DNA of 6,242 bases from Alphaproteobacteria bacterium (GTDB lineage: Bacteria > Pseudomonadota > Alphaproteobacteria > Paracaedibacterales > CAIOTO01). Where the stretch lies: assembly GCA_030727085.1 (NCBI GenBank), contig JANRCF010000037.1:47092-53333 (forward strand), in the 5' to 3' direction. Shown in pieces: positions 1 to 6,082 of the stretch; positions within the stretch are counted from its first letter, which is position 1, and each line of letters begins with the position of its first letter. The position numbers and the translations under genes were made by a program. The notes below the pieces were generated by a model. It did not search any database. It was not told the origin of the DNA and was given only the letters and a program-made list of their open reading frames with translations.

Positions 1-221
1 CTGAAAAACTTCAAGAAATTGAAGACGCTCGCATAGCTGCTGAAAAACTTCAAGAAATTGAAGACGCTCGTATAGCTACTGAAAAACTTCAAGAAATTGA
101 AGACGCTCGTATAGCTCCTGAACAAGCTGAGAAAGATCGCCTCGCCGCCGAAAAAGGTAGAAAAGGTAAAAAAGGTAAAAAAGGTAAAAAAGGTAAAAAA
201 GGTAAAAAAGGTAAAAAATAA
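1..221 (+). CDS. C-terminal part of a coiled-coil repeat protein with a Gly-Lys-Lys tail (5' end outside window)
   Basis: The frame with codons starting at position 3 is open from the window edge to TAA at 219-221. It encodes three copies of the 13-residue unit EKLQEIEDARIA[A/T/P], then a short charged linker (PEQAEKDRLAAEK), then GRK and six GKK triplets. The alternating acidic, basic and hydrophobic residues predict a continuous helix, probably a coiled coil. The tail is almost pure lysine and glycine and would be strongly cationic. The two bases before the first full unit (CT) fit the end of a preceding unit, so more copies probably lie upstream. The N-terminus is not visible, so location and role cannot be read; similar charged repeats occur in surface and secreted proteins and in nucleic-acid-binding tails. 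No family is recognised. The frame stays open after the stop, so this stop may be secondary (see 222-317). Confidence 0.75.
   Translation, partial: EKLQEIEDARIAAEKLQEIEDARIATEKLQEIEDARIAPEQAEKDRLAAEKGRKGKKGKKGKKGKKGKKGKK
3..119 (+). repeat. 39-bp coding tandem repeat, three full copies
   Basis: Copies lie at 3-41, 42-80 and 81-119. They differ only at one silent site (CGC in copy 1, CGT in copies 2 and 3) and at the first base of the last codon (GCT, ACT, CCT). This near identity at silent positions points to recent duplication or ongoing homogenisation. The array probably continues to the left of the window. Confidence 0.95.
156..218 (+). repeat. 9-bp coding tandem repeat (GGTAAAAAA), seven units
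   Basis: One variant unit (GGTAGAAAA, 156-164) is followed by six perfect GGTAAAAAA units (165-218), encoding GRK then (GKK)6. Loss or gain of whole units keeps the frame. Each unit also has a run of six A, a possible site for one-base slippage. Slippage in either direction meets a stop within a short distance, so it would not join the downstream frame. Confidence 0.95.
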
Positions 222-317
222 CCTTATTACGAGTCAACTGTAAAGGCACATAAAGCCGAAAAAGATGAATATGATGCTTCAGTTCCTCGTCTAAAAGCTA
301 CTAACGCTTCTAGGTAA
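222..317 (+). pseudogene. In-frame continuation of the repeat protein after its stop (31 codons)
   Basis: Directly after TAA 219-221 the same frame reads through 31 sense codons to a second TAA at 315-317. The translation begins PYYESTVKAHKAEKDEYDAS and looks like real protein: charged and helical, with an AEKD motif also found in the linker before the stop. The terminator at 346-374 begins 28 bases after the second stop, as expected for the original gene end. I infer that the gene once ended at 317 and was shortened by a stop arising at the edge of the GGTAAAAAA tract. Stop read-through or a sequencing error would look the same. Confidence 0.4.
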
Positions 318-345
318 CTTACCCTACCAACAACATGACTAAACG

Positions 346-374
346 AAAGGCAGTCTTAACAGGCTGCCTTTTTT
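346..374 (+). terminator. Rho-independent terminator of the repeat-protein gene
   Basis: AAAGGCAGTC (346-355) pairs with GGCTGCCTTT (362-371), with one G-T pair and a six-base loop (TTAACA). The 3' arm runs into six T residues (369-374). This is a textbook intrinsic terminator on the + strand. Confidence 0.85.
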
Positions 375-399
375 GCATGCGTATTAGTCACCTCCTTTC

Positions 400-480
400 G
401 TGTATTCACCGGGCGTCGACCCGGTGACCTAGCTACCTTTTTATATTTTAGATCCCCGGGTCGACGCCCGGGGAAGACAC
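400..480. repeat. Inverted-repeat element, copy 1 (81 bp, GC-rich arms)
   Basis: Two 31-bp arms, 400-430 and 450-480, are reverse complements with four mismatches. Each arm is itself a hairpin: CACCGGG/CCCGGTG around CGTCGA (407-426) and CCCCGGG/CCCGGGG around TCGACG (454-473). The short centre is T-rich (431-449). The element is far richer in GC than its surroundings and has no coding frame of its own. A second copy with the same design lies at 2088-2182. It behaves like a small palindromic mobile or REP/MITE-type repeat. No target duplication was seen. Confidence 0.8.
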
Positions 481-639
481 AACCAGGAAAAGATTAACTC
501 AATGACAGTGAATGCCGTGACAGGCTGCCATGACGATAATATGCCAGCCATTTTACCCACCCATTTTTCATAAGATTCCTCTTCTTTCCTCATCGGGCCA
601 GCAGAGAAAAATAAACACAAAATTAACATAAAAATTAAA
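481..639. other. Intergenic DNA without a convincing gene
   Basis: Between inverted-repeat copy 1 and the promoter area of the next gene there is no convincing gene. Open frames on the minus strand are short: 441-629 runs through the inverted repeat and lacks a ribosome site, and a 25-codon frame at 494-571 has a good GAGGA site (577-581) but no other support. The stretch 601-639 is very AT-rich and may be upstream promoter DNA for the gene at 712. Confidence 0.4.
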
Positions 640-669
640 TTGATTTATCTTATTTTTCCATGTTAAAGA
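640..669 (+). promoter_or_regulatory. Possible promoter of the 457-residue secreted protein gene
   Basis: TTGATT (640-645) is followed after 18 bases by TAAAGA (664-669) in a very AT-rich stretch. The -10 match is weak. A start near 676 would give a leader of about 36 bases before ATG 712. This is the best candidate seen, no more. Confidence 0.25.
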
Positions 670-711
670 TGGGTTGTCACTCTGACATTAACAACTTAAA
701 AAGGCGTAAAA

Positions 712-2085
712 ATGAAAATTAAATTTTATTTAGCACTAATAACACTCACGCTTTTTACTCAGATGTATTGTATTGCGTCGGCAGCAGTGGATCATGACGT
801 AAAAATATCCGCCCAAACAACAGAGGCAGCAGCGATCAGCTATCTGACCACGCATGATGATGCGCGGTGCGTTTCCTATACGACAAACCCAGGTGATACA
901 GAATCTTATAAAACACCCACACGAGAAATCAGCAGTTTTCTTTCTGAAAAAACAAAGAAAACAATCATAACCGTTGCAATTGGTGAAAAAATTACGCATT
1001 TCAAATCAGATGTGAACTATCTACTTAAGGATGAATTACAAAGAAATAACCTATTGTCATTAGAGCCCACTGATCCATATTATGGTCACTTTCGCGCCTT
1101 GTCCCTTATCGATGACATTGCAACGCAGCTAGTTGGTTATGTGTTTGGTGATGATTTTGATGTTGATGCTGCCATCAGTAAAGTTGATAATGCTTTGTTT
1201 ACCCAAATCTGGAATTTAAGTGAAATAACACGCGATATGTTTAAAGGCTGTTTTACTAACGCGCATAGCAATCATAAAACAGGAATCGAAAAGCATATTG
1301 AAAAATTAAAAGGAGCGAATGCAGAATCGCCCGTTATTGTTCCTGATGTTACAGCATCCAACCCCAGCACGCTTGAATTTAGTGAATCAGATAATGGCTT
1401 ACGTCCAGATCAAGATCTTTTATCAATTGGAAAGCTGACTAATTCAGAAGATTCAAAAGCAGATGACGAAGAACACAAAGGAAGCACTGCCGCTGAAGAA
1501 ACGGTTATTCAAAGGACTTTATCAGATACGACACTTGTCCCAACTGTTTCAGATGATGGATCTTTAGAATTAGATATCTCTTCTAAAGTGCATGAAAGCC
1601 CAGGTAAAAAAGATCCATTAGATGTTTTATCAAGCGGCAATGGTGATAGTAATGGCGCTACAGGTGCCGCAACCACAGTAACAGTAGAAATTATCGAAAC
1701 GATAATATTTCTAAATGCTGCTGACGCTAAGGCTGCTGCCAAATCAAAACTTGAAGCAGCTAAAAAAGCAAAACCTTATGATCAGGCTGCAGTTAATGAA
1801 TTAGAAAAAGAAGTAGGTTTAGCGCGCACATATAAAACGGCTCAAGAGGCTTATGATAAAGATACTAAATGTAAAAATCCAACACTAGGAGCAAGCTTGA
1901 GTGCAGCTAAAGAAGCATATGAAAATTATATGCGTGCTAAAGGAGTTGCAGAAAGTTCTGATGCAGGTAGATCCAGAAGAAATTCTGGAGCATCTGATAC
2001 AGGCACATCTAGAAAAGATTCTGATGGCAGGACTCTTGGACCAAAACGATTTAGCTTTACTGGCATGATGAGTGGTAAGAAATAA
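712..2085 (+). CDS. Secreted protein of unknown function, 457 residues, with Ser/Arg-rich C-terminal tail
   Basis: I do not recognise a family. The start is ATG 712 with a modest AAAAGG ribosome site at 699-704. Residues 1-24 form a signal peptide: lysines at 2 and 4, a hydrophobic stretch 5-21, and an Ala-Ser-Ala cleavage site at 22-24. Cys20 is not in a lipobox, so this should be a soluble exported protein. Residues 27-200 look globular. Residues 205-335 are an acidic, Ser/Asp/Thr-rich linker, probably disordered. Residues 335-413 are Ala/Lys/Glu-rich and helical, with two related pieces (AQEAYDKD and AAKEAYENY). Residues 414-457 are a basic, Ser/Gly-rich tail with an imperfect ~12-residue repeat and the motifs RRNS, RKDS and KRFS. 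The layout resembles exported effector or surface proteins of host-associated bacteria, which is inference only. The gene stands alone; an inverted-repeat element begins 3 bases after its stop. Confidence 0.85.
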   Translation: MKIKFYLALITLTLFTQMYCIASAAVDHDVKISAQTTEAAAISYLTTHDDARCVSYTTNPGDTESYKTPTREISSFLSEKTKKTIITVAIGEKITHFKSDVNYLLKDELQRNNLLSLEPTDPYYGHFRALSLIDDIATQLVGYVFGDDFDVDAAISKVDNALFTQIWNLSEITRDMFKGCFTNAHSNHKTGIEKHIEKLKGANAESPVIVPDVTASNPSTLEFSESDNGLRPDQDLLSIGKLTNSEDSKADDEEHKGSTAAEETVIQRTLSDTTLVPTVSDDGSLELDISSKVHESPGKKDPLDVLSSGNGDSNGATGAATTVTVEIIETIIFLNAADAKAAAKSKLEAAKKAKPYDQAAVNELEKEVGLARTYKTAQEAYDKDTKCKNPTLGASLSAAKEAYENYMRAKGVAESSDAGRSRRNSGASDTGTSRKDSDGRTLGPKRFSFTGMMSGKK

Positions 2086-2087
2086 CA

Positions 2088-2182
2088 TGTCTTCCCCGGG
2101 CGTGACCCGGGGATCTCGGCTGTTTTCATAATCTGCATTACCTTTTGTAATTTAGATCCCCGGGTCACGCCCGGGGATGACA
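2088..2182. repeat. Inverted-repeat element, copy 2 (95 bp, GC-rich arms)
   Basis: Arms 2088-2116 and 2154-2182 are 29-bp reverse complements with a single mismatch. Each is also a self-hairpin: CCCCGGG/CCCGGGG around CGTGA (2094-2112) and around TCACG (2158-2176). The right arm matches that of copy 1 (TTTAGATCCCCGGGTC, then GACGCC versus ACGCC), and both centres share a TACCTTTT segment next to it. Starting 3 bases after the stop at 2085, its hairpins may help end transcription or protect the mRNA end, although no T run follows directly. The strong arm identity indicates that base pairing is maintained or that the insertion is recent. Confidence 0.85.
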
Positions 2183-2229
2183 CAAATAGGTGTAGTTATT
2201 ATTATGATACAAATAGGTGTAGTTATTAT
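2177..2229. repeat. 27-bp tandem direct repeat, two copies
   Basis: Positions 2177-2202 and 2204-2229 match at 25 of 26 bases (ATGA, C or T, then ACAAATAGGTGTAGTTATTAT), with a period of 27. The first copy starts inside the right arm of inverted-repeat copy 2, so the duplication includes the end of that element. Confidence 0.9.
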
Positions 2230-2255
2230 AAAGTGACTGGCAGTGTTGATACATA

Positions 2256-2297
2256 CAACTAGATTACCGCGCCCTTCGGGCTCGCAATGACGAGTTG
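2256..2297. repeat. Dispersed-type hairpin repeat (CCCTTCGGGCTCGCAATGACG)
   Basis: CAACT (2256-2260) and AGTTG (2293-2297) flank an inner imperfect hairpin: ATT/AAT, GCG/CGC and CCC TTC GGG (2263-2288). From memory, sequences of the form ATTGCGAGCCCGAAGGGCGCGGCAAT are common interspersed repeats in several bacterial groups, Rickettsiales among them. It lies just beyond the 3' end of the antiporter gene, where the hairpin could limit transcript ends, but no T run follows it on the minus strand. Confidence 0.6.
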
Positions 2298-2333
2298 GTT
2301 ACATGATCAAATTAGACTTGAACGGCTAATCAC

Positions 2334-3635
2334 CTACGCCCCCACAACAGCTCCCTGCCCTCGATTTTGCCACAACCATACTGGCACACCCGCAAGCAAG
2401 ATGATAAATGACCACATCAGCATCACAGTGCTTGCACCCCATAGCGTCCACAGTGAGAAGACGAGTGAAAGGCCGCCAATAACAATTGCCTTAGTACTTA
2501 GCTTTTGGTCACGTTTTAAAATCGTAAAATAAGCCGCAATACATGCCAGATAAATAACCAGCACCAATGTTAGTGAAAAATCGATAATAAAATTAAATTG
2601 CTTCAGTAAATTTTCAGACATCGACAATGCAACAAATGGTATAGAACACAACGATGAAATAATAATCCCCCATAGCGGCGCGCCTCCTTTAGTAGTGCCT
2701 TTAAAAATAGGTGGAAACAAACCATCATTTGCCGCACCTAGTGCTATACGTCCCACAACCATTGTCCAGCCATTAAGCGCTCCCACACAGCAAATAGTAG
2801 CAACAATTGCAACAGGAACACCCCAATATCCACCAAACAAGAGTGTCGCTAAATCAGCATACGGTGCTTTTGAAGTCAATAGATCTGCACGTGGAAGAAC
2901 CCCCATAATCGCTATGGTGCCAATAACATAAACAAATGCAGCAATAAGAGTTCCAATTAAAATCGCACGTGGGATATTCTTTTTAGGGTTTTCAACATCC
3001 GTGCCCGGAACGGTCCCTGTTTCAAGACCAATAAATGCCCAAAGCGTCAGCAGTGCCGTCGCATTAATCGCCGAAAAATCTGAAAGATTAGATCCATTAA
3101 AAGGAATAAAATTATCAACCTTGATGTAAAACATTGCAATTGCAGGAACAGCTACAAGTGGAATTAGCTTTAACACAGTAATAATAAATTCAAACCGACC
3201 TGCCACCTGAAGCCCGTATAAATTAATGACAGCAATGACAATGATCAAACCGGCCTCAAGCACGAATGTTACAAATGGCGATAGCCCACCAAAAATCGAG
3301 GATGTATAACCAACCGCACCAACAACAAGTGCAGCATTACTTACCCATGATAATACCCAATAACCCCACGCTACATAAAAACCGGCTGATTTACCAAACG
3401 CATCTTCAACATAGGTGTGTGGCCCTCCTATTTTGGGACGGCGCGCGCTCAAGGCTGCAAATACAAACGAAAGCAAAATAGCACCAATGGATGTGGCAAT
3501 CCATCCAGCGATACAAATCGAACCAAAGGCAGCAAGAGTTGCGGGCAACATAAACACACCGGAACCAACCAAATTGCCGGTTACAAGCATAACAAGGGTC
3601 CAAAGACCCATTTTTTGAGAAGATGGTGATGCCAT
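2334..3635 (-). CDS. APC-superfamily basic amino acid/polyamine antiporter (AdiC/PotE/CadB-like)
   Basis: An inner-membrane transporter of 433 residues, the usual length for the basic amino acid/polyamine antiporter family, with about 12 hydrophobic segments. ATG (3633-3635) has a clear GGAG site seven bases upstream (3643-3646). Segment 1 has the unwound substrate motif GNLVGSGVF (20-28). Other residues lining the AdiC pocket are present: Tyr92 and Asn100 (GYWVLSWVSN), Trp199 and Glu205 (LWAFIGLE) and Trp290 (NGW). ENPKKNIPRA (215-224) and DGLFPPIF (304-311) are also family signatures. The family exchanges arginine/agmatine, ornithine/putrescine or lysine/cadaverine across the inner membrane. 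The pocket looks most like AdiC, matched by memory, but the actual substrate cannot be fixed. No decarboxylase gene is adjacent, so acid resistance is not indicated; nutrient or polyamine exchange is equally likely. It is transcribed divergently from the kinase. Confidence 0.9.
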   Translation of the reverse strand: MASPSSQKMGLWTLVMLVTGNLVGSGVFMLPATLAAFGSICIAGWIATSIGAILLSFVFAALSARRPKIGGPHTYVEDAFGKSAGFYVAWGYWVLSWVSNAALVVGAVGYTSSIFGGLSPFVTFVLEAGLIIVIAVINLYGLQVAGRFEFIITVLKLIPLVAVPAIAMFYIKVDNFIPFNGSNLSDFSAINATALLTLWAFIGLETGTVPGTDVENPKKNIPRAILIGTLIAAFVYVIGTIAIMGVLPRADLLTSKAPYADLATLLFGGYWGVPVAIVATICCVGALNGWTMVVGRIALGAANDGLFPPIFKGTTKGGAPLWGIIISSLCSIPFVALSMSENLLKQFNFIIDFSLTLVLVIYLACIAAYFTILKRDQKLSTKAIVIGGLSLVFSLWTLWGASTVMLMWSFIILLAGVPVWLWQNRGQGAVVGA

Positions 3636-3686
3636 ATAAAAACTCCGAAAAGCGAATTAATGATGAGAATGAATACAAAAAGGATG

Positions 3687-3704
3687 TAGCAGTTAAATCT
3701 GCTA
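3687..3704. promoter_or_regulatory. Dyad TAGCAG-TTAAAT-CTGCTA, possible operator
   Basis: A perfect 6-bp inverted repeat spaced by six bases lies 52 bases upstream of the antiporter ATG, a position typical of a repressor or activator site. A second, fully palindromic 8-mer TCACGTGA lies at 3752-3759 in the same intergenic region. No specific regulator is recognised for either. Confidence 0.35.
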
Positions 3705-3776
3705 GAGAGAATACAATGCCCCCAAGGGCTTTCGTTGTTTTCGGAACAATGTCACGTGATGTTTCTCTGCGAACGG

Positions 3777-3817
3777 TTATTCTATAAAATATATAGGATT
3801 ATAATATCTACACGCAA
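3777..3817. promoter_or_regulatory. Divergent promoter region between antiporter and kinase
   Basis: On the + strand a perfect TATAAT (3800-3805) has a poor -35 (TTATTC, 3777-3782, 17-base spacer). On the minus strand TTGCGT (complement of 3812-3817) and TATATT (complement of 3788-3793) are 18 bases apart and would serve the antiporter with a leader of about 145 bases. The two overlap, so only one polymerase could bind at a time. Confidence 0.3.
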
Positions 3818-4017
3818 GACTTTATTCATAATGGTTGCTGACTGCCTTTATTAATATCATAAAATCACTGAAGATTGTATGTTCTAAGATAAAACGGTTT
3901 GATTTCTGTCAGTCAAGGTTGAAATATAACATAAAATTCAACTTGAAACAAAAACATATTTTGTTTTACCTTTTTGATAATTTAGTAGCAAAAAAAACAA
4001 TCAAAGTCACTTTATTA

Positions 4018-4046
4018 TTGCATACCAGTCTTATTAACCATATAAG
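4018..4046 (+). promoter_or_regulatory. Possible promoter just upstream of the kinase ATG
   Basis: TTGCAT (4018-4023) and TATAAG (4041-4046) are separated by 17 bases, with a five-of-six match to the -10 consensus. Transcription would begin near 4053, about 40 bases before ATG 4093. This favours 4093 over the upstream TTG 3835 as the translation start, since the promoter would lie inside the longer reading frame. Confidence 0.4.
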
Positions 4047-4092
4047 TGTGATTATCAAACGCCTTCCACAATCCAACATAGAATCTCAAAGC

Positions 4093-6045
4093 ATGCCAGT
4101 TGAAGAAACAACAACACAGTCTGCACCGATGGAAAGCGCGCATCTTGATCCTCAATTTGGCCTTATAGAATGGTTTGTCCAAGAAAACAGGATAACGTTG
4201 TGTCCCTATTTATCCAAAATCTTAGCATTAAAAACAACAGATATTACGCACCCTTATAACGAGTGGATGCAACTCGATCATCCTGATGATGCTCCCCAGA
4301 TAGATATACTTCGTGCAAAACTATTCTCAGGACAAACAAACTATATTCTTTATGAAAGCCGAAAAATGTGTCGTGATGGACAATGGCGATGGTTTAGAGT
4401 ACGTGGAAAAATTATAGAAAGTGATCAAGCAGGCAAGCCATTGCGATCTATTACAATATGTACAGAAATTACAAAATTTAAGGAAGCAGAACAAAAATTA
4501 GAAAGAATGCAAGTTTTATATTCTGAAATCAATAAAATTAAAGAATGTAATAAAAACGATCCTTCTTTTAAAAATATAGCTTCTGAAATATTACAATCAT
4601 TTAAAAAACTAACTCACTCATCTAATGCACTATTAATTTTTTCCCCGGTAAATTACACGAATAATCATAATAGCCCCTCCCCCCCTCCTTTGCTCGATGC
4701 AGAAAGTGTTGATATTAATAATTTAGGGATATCCGCAGAAAAACTTAATTTTATAAACAAACTCTTTTTCATAGAGAATTATCTTATTCAAAACAACCAA
4801 GAAACTTCATTTTTGGGTATTAGCCTTTATTTGCCATTCAAACAAAAAGGTATGATTATTGTTGAAAGAAATGAATTCTTTGATGATGAGCTTATTGAGT
4901 TTCTAGCACCTCTTATCGGCGCCGTAACGCATATCATTAGTATTCATAAGCTCGAAATAAATCGAAGCGAACTGGATAATATGCTCTCATTTTTTATAAA
5001 GCAAGTGCCTGTGCCGGTCGCCATGTTTGATACAAATATGTGTTATAAATTTGTAAGTGACGAATGGCATAAAGCTTTTACAACAAACAGAAGTCAGGGA
5101 TTTATTGGAAAATCGCACTACGATATTCATCCGAACATACCCGAAGTCTGGCGCCAACGACACCAAGCCGCTATGCGCGGCGAGGTGCAAGTATATTTGG
5201 ATGTGAAGGCAACTCACATTCTCGAAGAACCCATTTGGGTTGAGGGCACAATGCATCCGTGGTATACCCTAGATGGATCCATAGGTGGAATATTTATATA
5301 TTCAAAAATAGTTACTGATCGGATAGAGACTGAAAAAAATCTTAAAGCAACCGTAAAAAACCTAAGTAGATCAAACGAGGCACTTGAACGCTTTGCCCAT
5401 GTTTGCTCGCACGATTTAAAAGAGCCATTACGCAGCGTATCAAATTTCATTCATCTCTTGTTTAACGCGAATTCAGAACATTTTAGCGAAGAATCTATGC
5501 TTTATATGCGTCACATACTTAAAGGTGTTGATCGCATGAATCTTCTTATAAAAGATATCCTCGATTACTCAAAAATTGTGGGGCAGTCCACTGGCGAAAG
5601 AACTTCTTTAAATATGAATGATGTCATACGCAAAATTAATGATACGTTTGAATATCGCTTTCTAGAAATTGGAGCACGTTTAAATGTAGGCTCTTTACCA
5701 ACAATTCAGGGCGAACCAACACAAATCAATCAACTCTTTACCAATTTAATTTCTAACTCTCTCAAGTTCCATTCCGACAAACTTCTTGTAATTGATATAT
5801 TTGCCACTGAGAACGAGTTCTTTTGGGAATTCCATGTGCGCGACAACGGTATAGGAATTGAAAAGAAATATCATAAGAGCGTATTTACGATGTTCAAACG
5901 CTTACATAGTAAAAATCAATATGAAGGCTCTGGTATTGGCCTTGCCCTTTGTCAAAAAATCATACATGAACATCTTGGAGAGATCTATGTTGAGTCACCG
6001 CCTAGTGGGGGCAGTGAATTTATATTTACATTCCCGAAATCATAA
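4093..6045 (+). CDS. Soluble PAS-domain sensor histidine kinase
   Basis: A cytoplasmic two-component sensor: it autophosphorylates a histidine and passes the phosphate to an unseen response regulator. Numbering is from ATG 4093 (650 residues). PAS domain 1 spans about 20-130, with the PAC-type motif DGQWRWFRVRG at 95-105. Residues 140-290 are probably a GAF-like domain (weak). PAS domain 2 spans about 295-415. The dimerisation domain has the H-box FAHVCSHDLKEPLR with phosphoacceptor His440. The ATPase domain has an N box (NLISNSLKF, Asn551 and Asn555), a G1 box DNGIGIE (584-590), an F-box-like VFTMFKRLH and a G2 box GSGIGL (612-617). All catalytic motifs are intact, resembling phytochrome-like kinases. 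There is no membrane segment and no receiver domain. The frame is open upstream to TTG 3835 (736 residues), but those 86 codons are Lys/Ile/Leu-rich, nearly lack acidic residues and have no known domain. Neither start has a good ribosome site. The next gene follows after 37 bases. Confidence 0.9.
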   Translation: MPVEETTTQSAPMESAHLDPQFGLIEWFVQENRITLCPYLSKILALKTTDITHPYNEWMQLDHPDDAPQIDILRAKLFSGQTNYILYESRKMCRDGQWRWFRVRGKIIESDQAGKPLRSITICTEITKFKEAEQKLERMQVLYSEINKIKECNKNDPSFKNIASEILQSFKKLTHSSNALLIFSPVNYTNNHNSPSPPPLLDAESVDINNLGISAEKLNFINKLFFIENYLIQNNQETSFLGISLYLPFKQKGMIIVERNEFFDDELIEFLAPLIGAVTHIISIHKLEINRSELDNMLSFFIKQVPVPVAMFDTNMCYKFVSDEWHKAFTTNRSQGFIGKSHYDIHPNIPEVWRQRHQAAMRGEVQVYLDVKATHILEEPIWVEGTMHPWYTLDGSIGGIFIYSKIVTDRIETEKNLKATVKNLSRSNEALERFAHVCSHDLKEPLRSVSNFIHLLFNANSEHFSEESMLYMRHILKGVDRMNLLIKDILDYSKIVGQSTGERTSLNMNDVIRKINDTFEYRFLEIGARLNVGSLPTIQGEPTQINQLFTNLISNSLKFHSDKLLVIDIFATENEFFWEFHVRDNGIGIEKKYHKSVFTMFKRLHSKNQYEGSGIGLALCQKIIHEHLGEIYVESPPSGGSEFIFTFPKS

Positions 6046-6082
6046 ACTCAGATAGAAAAAATATATTGCAGGAAGCAAAACT

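Noticed and set aside
1..119. Regular short repeats resembling a CRISPR array
   Set aside because: The copies are directly adjacent without spacers and keep an open reading frame; they are protein-coding repeats.
441..629. 62-codon minus-strand frame with a hydrophobic stretch
   Set aside because: It has no ribosome site, and its last codons run through the inverted-repeat arm, so the frame is probably accidental.
2094..2112. CCCCGGG/CCCGGGG hairpin as a classical terminator of the 457-residue protein gene
   Set aside because: The stem is strong but no T run follows directly; it is better described as one arm of the inverted-repeat element.
1509..2183. Minus-strand frames opposite the secreted protein (1509-1742, 1885-2088, 1926-2183)
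   Set aside because: Low-complexity complements of the Ser/Ala/Lys-rich coding strand, without ribosome sites.
2695..3629. Several + strand frames opposite the antiporter (2695-2931, 3266-3481, 3415-3618)
   Set aside because: All lie antisense to a gene with clear family motifs, and their translations show no domain or signal.
3831..3854. ATG at 3831 opening a seven-codon frame, considered as a leader peptide
   Set aside because: No ribosome site, no run of a regulatory amino acid and no attenuator-type hairpins follow.
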